A DNA stretch of 64,000 bases from Nageia nagi (taxonomy: Eukaryota > Pinophyta): positions 12,462,001 to 12,526,000 of the forward strand of contig JBITNC010000002.1 in assembly GCA_050084985.1 (NCBI GenBank). Direction: 5' to 3'. Positions 57,246 through 64,000 of the stretch are shown in pieces. The position numbers and the translations under genes were made by a program. The notes under the pieces are model-generated. The model made no database searches. It was given only the letters and a program-made list of their open reading frames with translations, and was not told the DNA's origin. Positions within the stretch are counted from its first letter, which is position 1. The number at the start of each line of letters is the position of its first letter.

Positions 57246-58797
57246 TGCTAGAAGCCATTTAGGCTAAAGGGTTATTTTTATTCCGACCCAACAGAGTGGC
57301 TGCCATTATACGTGTATATTCTCGTTGAAGAGCCAGATTTGCAACACAGAGTTTCAGTATGACAAGGAAGGATAAACGAGTCCAAATCAAGAATCATGGA
57401 TGTTAGTGCCTTACTTTGCCGATATGATCCTAATATAGTAATAGTAAGCTGTTAAATTTGGTCAAAGGCCATCTCGGGAGCAAAGTAGCATCGTTTGGTG
57501 GCAAAACGCATCATCTGTGCCAAAAAAAATTCTTTAAGTGTCAATGTTCATTAGGATTACAACTTGGATTATTGGATTCAAAGTTGATTCTTTTAATCAT
57601 TATATCATAGATTCATTCAACAATGCATTCTATCTGTTAACAAAATTATGTTCTTAAGGGTGTTTCATTTACATGATTGTACTTTCTAGTGCCATTGATT
57701 CCTTTTGGTCATCTCAAAACATTAATATACTTTCTTTCTTTCTTTATCTATTCATTTATATTATTTTAGCTTTATATTAGTATAATTATATTTTAAAACA
57801 TAATAATTTAAAAACATTAAATTTTGTTAAAAGTTAAATTTGAATGTTTTTATATTACTTTAATATTACATCTAATTGATTACAATAAAAAATATGAATA
57901 TAACATTTAAAATATGATTACCTTATATATTTTAAAAATATATCTAGAAACATGATGAGATATCAATCTAGAGGTGTTTCTCTCTTTTCTTAATATTACA
58001 ATATTTAAAATAGATATCTCAAAATAAAAATCACTTGACAGTTTTAAATATATCTTTAAACTATTTGAAATAATTATAAATTCTTTTTACCATTATACAA
58101 TATACTTACCTATATATAAATTACAACATACTTATTTATTTATTTAAAATATCATTTATGCATGCACTTTTTTATTCAAGTTATATTTTTATATGAAATA
58201 TTTCAAATATGGTACATATAATCGACTTTCTATTATATGTTTTTTATTTTAAAAATTTATATTATCAACATGTTGTTAAGCATAGGACAGAATTTATTTT
58301 TATTATTTCTTAATGTTTGCTTGCATTCATAGTTGTGTAAGTATTATAAATTCTTGTGAAGATATTTTTATAGAAAAAAAGTATTTATAATTTTATAATG
58401 TAAAAAAATTTGTCGCTAATCGTGAAAGTATATGAGGATCAAACTTTATTCTTCGCACAATCTGATTGAATAATCACACAGTTTTTCAAAACGGTGTTGC
58501 AGATTCAAACTCGAATTCCTGGATTTGGAATTTAATGCCATAACTGCAAGGTCATGGGACATTGGATTCATAAGTTCTGTTCTTTCGGGTTCTCCGTATG
58601 GTGAAACGAATCCTCCAAGGCATTTGATGAGCCGATCAGACATCACGAAATTAAGACGGAGGAATGCGTCACGATTGGGTACGAGAGGTAACCTACTCTG
58701 GATAAAAACGTAGGCTTCAGACGATTCTTACGACCTGCTGATGCTATTCTCAGGGGATGAATGCTGGGTCCGGAGGCCAAGACGGAGAACCGGATGA
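57246..58797. repeat. Tandem duplication, unit 2
   Basis: Second unit, with an insertion of about 500 bp of AT-rich sequence after the first block. The last block (58716-58795) is almost identical to 57155-57230, far better conserved than the rest. Confidence 0.8.
57264..57374 (+). pseudogene. Short conserved frame of unknown function, copy 2
   Basis: Counterpart of 55968-56096. The frame is open from a TAG near 57250 to the shared TGA but has no ATG. Ten or so codons differ, including two silent changes. Confidence 0.3.
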
Positions 58798-58987
58798 AAG
58801 GTTAGGCTCGAGGAACCCACCAGCGGTAAGGCTAACAGACGGTAAGAACTTGCCAATGTTGTAACCAACCTCTAACCTGACTGAAGGGATCGCAGATGCA
58901 AGAATACACGAAATAGAGAGGATCCGAGACTTAAAAGACACTGGTTCTAAGAAGGGTTGGAATAAAATTCCTATTCTGAATATTTGG
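58742..58987 (+). pseudogene. Protein-like frame with one stop, unrecognised
   Basis: From 58757 the plus strand reads MNAGSGGQDGEPDERLGSRN, PPAVRLTDGKNLPML, TAA, PTSNLTEGIADARIHEIERI, RDLKDTGSKKGWNKIPILNI, W. The composition is protein-like and only one stop interrupts about 80 codons. The start (QGxNAGSGGQDGEP) is shared with 57175-57220 of the first unit, which then diverges. I do not recognise it. The 63-codon minus-strand frame at 58750-58941 overlaps and may be the shadow, or the reverse. Confidence 0.3.
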
Positions 58988-61304
58988 TCATACGACTAGT
59001 TTTGCTGTAAGGGTTTAGAATAACCCTCCTAACATATAAGAGTAAAAGAGATTTGCAAATGCCCATGATTACTTCTTACGATTTATTATTTTAAAGAAAT
59101 TAAGATGCTTTGCCTGCTCTTCCATCTGGCAGGATTATCTTATCACCTTGCTTTATCAAAACTGTTTTGGAACCTTGTCTCCTTTATGGAGTTACTTGTG
59201 AGTTGTAGATGATCAAGTGGTCTGGAAAATGGGAAGATAGAAGATATTGGAGAAGAGAGCGCACATAATTGTTATCAATCTTTTGTCGGGTTGAGGGCTT
59301 AAATAAATGATCTGCTAGAAGAGCTTCGTTTCATTTTCGCAGGAATCATGTGGTTCAGAGAAAAATGTCTCTTTGTTGAAATTGAAATTATGATTTTAGT
59401 GTGCGAGTTCTTCTATCAAAATCAGTACTCGAGAATTCACCCAAGCTGTGTCCGCGCATAGTGAACACCTGCTGATAGTGAAATAACATTCCTACACCTG
59501 CTGATAGTGAAATAACATTCCTGTGATAATGTTAATAGCAGATACCTGGAAATTATATATATATATATATACTTCTAGAAGTATAGATACTTCAAAATTC
59601 CACCCCCTTTGTCTCCTCCTAAAACACTAAGAAAGGGCCATTGAAGAGCATAGAGCAAGGTAAGGGTACCTTTTACACCCTAGAGAGGTATTTGCCATAG
59701 TGTGTAGCCTACGAAGATATGTAATGATCTTTAAGATAATCTTCAACTGAATACGTAATGTTCCAAACTCTGCAAGGATAATGGAGTGAGGGATAGTGTA
59801 TTTACACCGTATAAACCTTTGAAGAAAAAGTATCTATACTCATTCAACACAATACCATTCAATCAGACCAATATTGAAACCCATATATTGAACTGTAACA
59901 ATTTACTTAACCAAGGTATCAAATATCTTCATCTAAACTGTGATGTCTTGAAAGTGAGCTTTGAACTTTTTGTATTATTTGTAACTTATTTTGTGTGGTA
60001 TACTGGGCTTTTGTATGTATAGAAACAAGGGATTCACCTTTATTAGATTAGTTATCCAAAGTTGTCTACGTACAAATCAACTACATAATTTGGTAGTCCA
60101 AGATTTTACTAACTTATTCTCATCTTTAAAAATATCCAATGTACTTTTCAAAAATATCTACAAGATACCACATGGGTATTTTGCTATATCAATTTTTTTT
60201 TTTATAATTTACACTTAAAAATTCAATATCTATGTTTCACATCATTAGTATATAGAAAACCTTTTTTTTATATATATTACCTGTGGATCTTTTATCCACT
60301 TACCATGACTTATTTTTAGATTTACTTACCAAACATTACTTTCTATATTTACTTATAATTTTTATTTTTAAATTTAACAACTTAAATCCCTTTTAGTATA
60401 TTTATACTATATATTATATACTAATTATTACTAATTTTAGTATATCGTTATTCCTTTATTCTAGACATAGTAGATCATTAATGGTCATCATTATCTAGCA
60501 CATAAGTTCAATCCTAGGCACTAGTTACTTAAAGATAATAATATATTTTTATAGGAAATAATTGACAATGATATCATCTCTTACTAGTTTCAACTCTCTT
60601 CAAAGTAAGAAGCTCTTCAATCAAACACTTGAAAAATGTTCAACTTATTATGGTTTATCCACTTAATATACTAGAGTATCATTAAATTATTTAAGTTTAT
60701 ATATATTCAATTATCTTATTCAATAATTATCGAGTATGGTGAACTCCACCTTGATAACAACTTACTTTACGTTCCTCTTATGATGATTGGAATCGTAGAC
60801 CATCCCAAGTCAACCTTGAATGAAGACTATGTCAACATCTTATCAAAAATTTGTTACTTGATTTTTTCAACAATATTCTCATTAGTTTTCTAGAGTTTTA
60901 ATTTCAAAAGGATAAGAGTTATAAAAAAATCAAACATCTTAGATTGAAGGTCTTGAGCATAACTTATGATGATTTGTATTTGGAATATTTTAGTTTTTTT
61001 ATTTTGTTTTAATTATTATGTTTATTTATACTATCATCACAACATTGCTAATTAGAACTATTGCAATATCATTAGCTTACTCCTTAACACCTTAATTGAA
61101 TTATGACATACTTATTTTAAGATATGTTCGAGACTCATGTAGTAGACTATTATATGTATCTTAGAGGCTTCTAGGAAGTATTTAACTGAGTTTATACCTC
61201 AATGCAACCATGACCAGATGGGGATCAAATTCTAAAAAATGACATAAAGGTTAACAATATCATCCAACTAGCAAAGAGGCTAATGACATCACTAGGTGGG
61301 CAAA
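58988..61304. other. Intergenic DNA, no gene recognised
   Basis: Contains an exact 29-bp tandem duplication at 59465-59522 and a short TA tract near 59555. Open frames at 59786-60022 and 59991-60218 have no recognisable features. Confidence 0.5.
59465..59522. repeat. 29-bp tandem duplication
   Basis: ACACCTGCTGATAGTGAAAT plus AACATTCCT occurs twice, head to tail, with no difference. Confidence 0.97.
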
Positions 61305-64000
61305 TGCTTTTTTATATTCTTTGATTTTAGTCAAGGTTTTGCAGCTAAAGAATGTTGGAAAAAATTGTCAAAAGTTGATCTTCAAGTATTGGAGATTGTT
61401 GGGATTATATTGTATAGAATATGTCAGTTTGGGGTAGTAGCATTCTAGCCTATTGTAATTGTTTACTTCATTATTGATCATTATACATAAAAGATCAAGT
61501 TGAAAGTTGATGATTCCCCATAATGGGATTTTCCACTTTAAATACCTATGTTGTTTTATGTGTGTATATTATTTGATTGGTCATGTGTTCTTATTCTAAA
61601 AAAGTATTACCTTATTGCTCACATTAGAAAATAGAATGAAAACTAACATTATAAAATAATAAAACTCGTATTTAATAGATTTTATATAGGATACTAGTAA
61701 ATATAGATCACATCATATCAAATCTAAGTTCATTAAGGAGGCTTGTGTATGTAGTAAAGAAGATATCACATTTTAAAACTAGTTAAATATAGCTCTAAAA
61801 TTAGGAAAAAGTAATAAAACACTACCATGCATGAAGAACAAAAATACCTAAAGATGAATATTTTAGAAGATTCCCTAATATGAAGAGTACTCTTGGCCAA
61901 CTTGTTGTACTGAGAAGATTGAAAGAACCTTCTATGGTTTAGACCCTTCTTTTGTGCTGAAGTTGAAATTCCTACTTTTGGAGAAGTTGGTGCCAATAAG
62001 TTGGACAGTTGATTGAAGTAGTTGGAGGTTTGTTTCTAAGTTTAATATGTAACCAATGGTAAACATGAATTCTCTTTTTCTAGGCTCAAAATCCTTTTCC
62101 AAATAAACTCTTAATAAACTTGCATTATATTAGGTTTTTAATATAATTGTATCTAGAGTGCCATTATTCCCCTTTAGTAACCGAATGATTATTTGAATTC
62201 CATAAGTGTATATTCCCCCTTTTGTAACCTTCGTATTTTTGTTAGTTATATTTCTACTTCCCAATTTAACTTCTCATCTTTAAATTTATAATAACTTAAT
62301 CCAATGAATCAATTTGATCTAGATTTTTCACAATATTAAAATTGAGTTGTAAACAAATCTTGTTCTTTGTTTCCTTTTCTTTGTTTTTCTTCTAATCAAT
62401 GATGAGTAGAAGAATTTCTTTTACCTACTATTTTGATAGAATGGTAGATGAATTTTCTATATAACTTAATAAAAATAAATTAAATATGATTCATAGTAAA
62501 TCAATAATATTTAAAATGAATCAACGATAGTAAAAATCATAAAAATATAGATCAACAACAATAATGCTATACATATGAACCATAATCAAAACGATGAGAA
62601 ATAACACATCGAAAATATATTAATTATAACAAAAAGAATCATCACTCAAAGTTATAATTTTTTAATGATATTTATGTAAATAATCACCATAAATGATTTT
62701 GAGGGCATTGGGAATGCGTCCACAAAGCATTGTAGATTACATTAAGTTATTTTTAATTGCTTCTCCCATTAAGAAAATCTATGGAGAATATAAATAAAGT
62801 AACACTCCCATGTGTTCCTCGCCGTGCATTGGATAGGTCTTTACCTCTTTTCAGAATCTAATGATTCTATCACAACAAAGTAGACTGTGAATATAGAAGG
62901 ATGATTAGATAGATATTATATATCTTATATAGCAATCTTCATATATTATATTACTGAGCAATCCATATAATACTCTACCGTCAACACCGACAAAGTTGTC
63001 ATTCTTGGCTCTTCCACGGTCAATGGCACAATGATGAAAACTGCCAGATTTTCAAAGATCCCTCTTCTAATAACCTCATCACCATGTTTGATAAGACAGA
63101 AGGTTTGGAAGAATTCTACCAGTTCCAAAGCCATGCGATGGAGGAGGGAATATATGGGTATTAATATATCTAAAAACAAGACTTAGCCGCGTATGGTATG
63201 TTTAAAAATAAAATTTAGAGTTGGTATTGTTTTACAGAAGGCAATTATGAAATTAGCTTTCATTTATTTAAAATATCACGTAAAATTTATGTTTTAAAAA
63301 TATTATTATGAATTTTGATTTTAATTGTTTTAAAAATATTATTATGAATTTTGATTTTAATTGTACATTTTTTTTGAGTAATTGAAATATAATAGTATAG
63401 AAGATGAATAATTTATAAAAATATAGATTATTAGAATTTTTGAGTTATTTTTATTATTATCAATTTGGAATATATGAATTGCTTTCTATGTATATCATTT
63501 TTGAAGTACTCTTCAATGTAATATTACTTCAAATATTTCAACAAAGAAATAAAACCACTATCCTTTTACAATAATCCATATATTTAGAAATTGATGGTGA
63601 AATCTTTGAATTGTCATTATTTCATTTAAATGTTTAAAATAGTAATTGAAAGCATCAAAATAATTAATTGTGTTTTTAGAAGCATATAATGAAAACTTGA
63701 AATCAATTTCATAACTTATCTAGCATTATCATTTGTATGTCAAATATTTTCAATACCCATTTCCATAATTCTCATGCTATTGGGCAATAGGGTGAAACAT
63801 GATATATATTTTTCTCCCATTTTCAAAGAAGATATACCAATCTAGTATAATAAATACCTTAGATTATTCTATGTTAATATTTCGATATGTTCAACTAACT
63901 AAATTGGTGGCTAACCAAATAAGCTTATTATCCCCTTCCTACTTAAAAATAATTATTCTTACCTTTTCACTTAAATATTTTCTTTTTATTAAGTTTAATA
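61305..64000. repeat. Segment S2, copy 3, running off the window
   Basis: Aligns with 16440-19443 in order to the last base of the window. It lacks about 500 bp present in copy 1 near 16690-17190. Homology has not ended at 64000. Confidence 0.8.
62958..63164 (+). pseudogene. Possible C-terminal exon relic, S2 copy 3 (one-base deletion)
   Basis: Reads NPYNTLPSTPTKL, then after a missing base (GGCAC-AATGATG, where copy 1 has GGCACCAATGATG) continues DENCQIFKDPSSNNLITMFD, KTEGLEEFYQFQSHAMEEG, IYGY and TAA. Same unknown sequence as at 18512 and 49318. A 77-codon frame on the opposite strand (62946-63179) covers the same bases and is not preserved in the other copies. Confidence 0.3.

Noticed and set aside
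62946-63179. 77-codon minus-strand frame
   Set aside because: Not kept open in the copies at 18.5 and 49.3 kb, while the plus-strand frame is partly kept.

Overview
This is AT-rich nuclear DNA of a plant, with no intact protein-coding host gene that I can recognise. The evidence for a plant is four Ty1/copia elements with initiator-Met-tRNA primer sites, a fragment of a plant PLS-class PPR gene, and two hairpins of the miR156/miR529 type. The loose intergenic space filled with decayed retroelements suits a large genome. The miR529-like register would fit a lineage outside the core eudicots, such as a gymnosperm, but that is inference.

Layout. 1-4515 is a long duplicated segment (S1) with a LINE reverse-transcriptase relic and a degenerate ~50-bp minisatellite; its second copy is 50634-55148. 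5839-7477 is a small LTR element without genes. 8233-15200 is a young copia element (A, minus strand) with 98% identical LTRs and a TSD; it carries a complete 269-bp miniature LTR element with its own TSD at 10498-10766. 16440-19443 is segment S2, repeated in part at 48340-49510 and again at 61305-64000. 19698-25958 is an older copia element (B, minus). 26440-31826 is copia C (plus), whose pol frame is unbroken except for six in-frame stops; it sits inside the upstream region of the first miR156/529-like hairpin (32259-32379). 34535-36784 is a second member of the gene-less LTR family. 37110-38615 looks like a CACTA-type DNA transposon carrying a PPR gene fragment. 39240-46975 is a strongly decayed copia element (D, minus). 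55210-55995 holds the second hairpin (55726-55848), followed by a tandem duplication of about 1.3-1.5 kb (55990-58797).

How it fits together. Copies of S1, S2 and the hairpin locus recur in this window, so the region looks like an old segmental or tandem duplication of a microRNA locus, later inflated by retrotransposons. The two hairpins differ by a paired substitution (G-C to A-U) in the stem, which is what selection on an RNA structure would leave. They are the most likely functional sequences here. Almost everything else is transposon or transposon relic.
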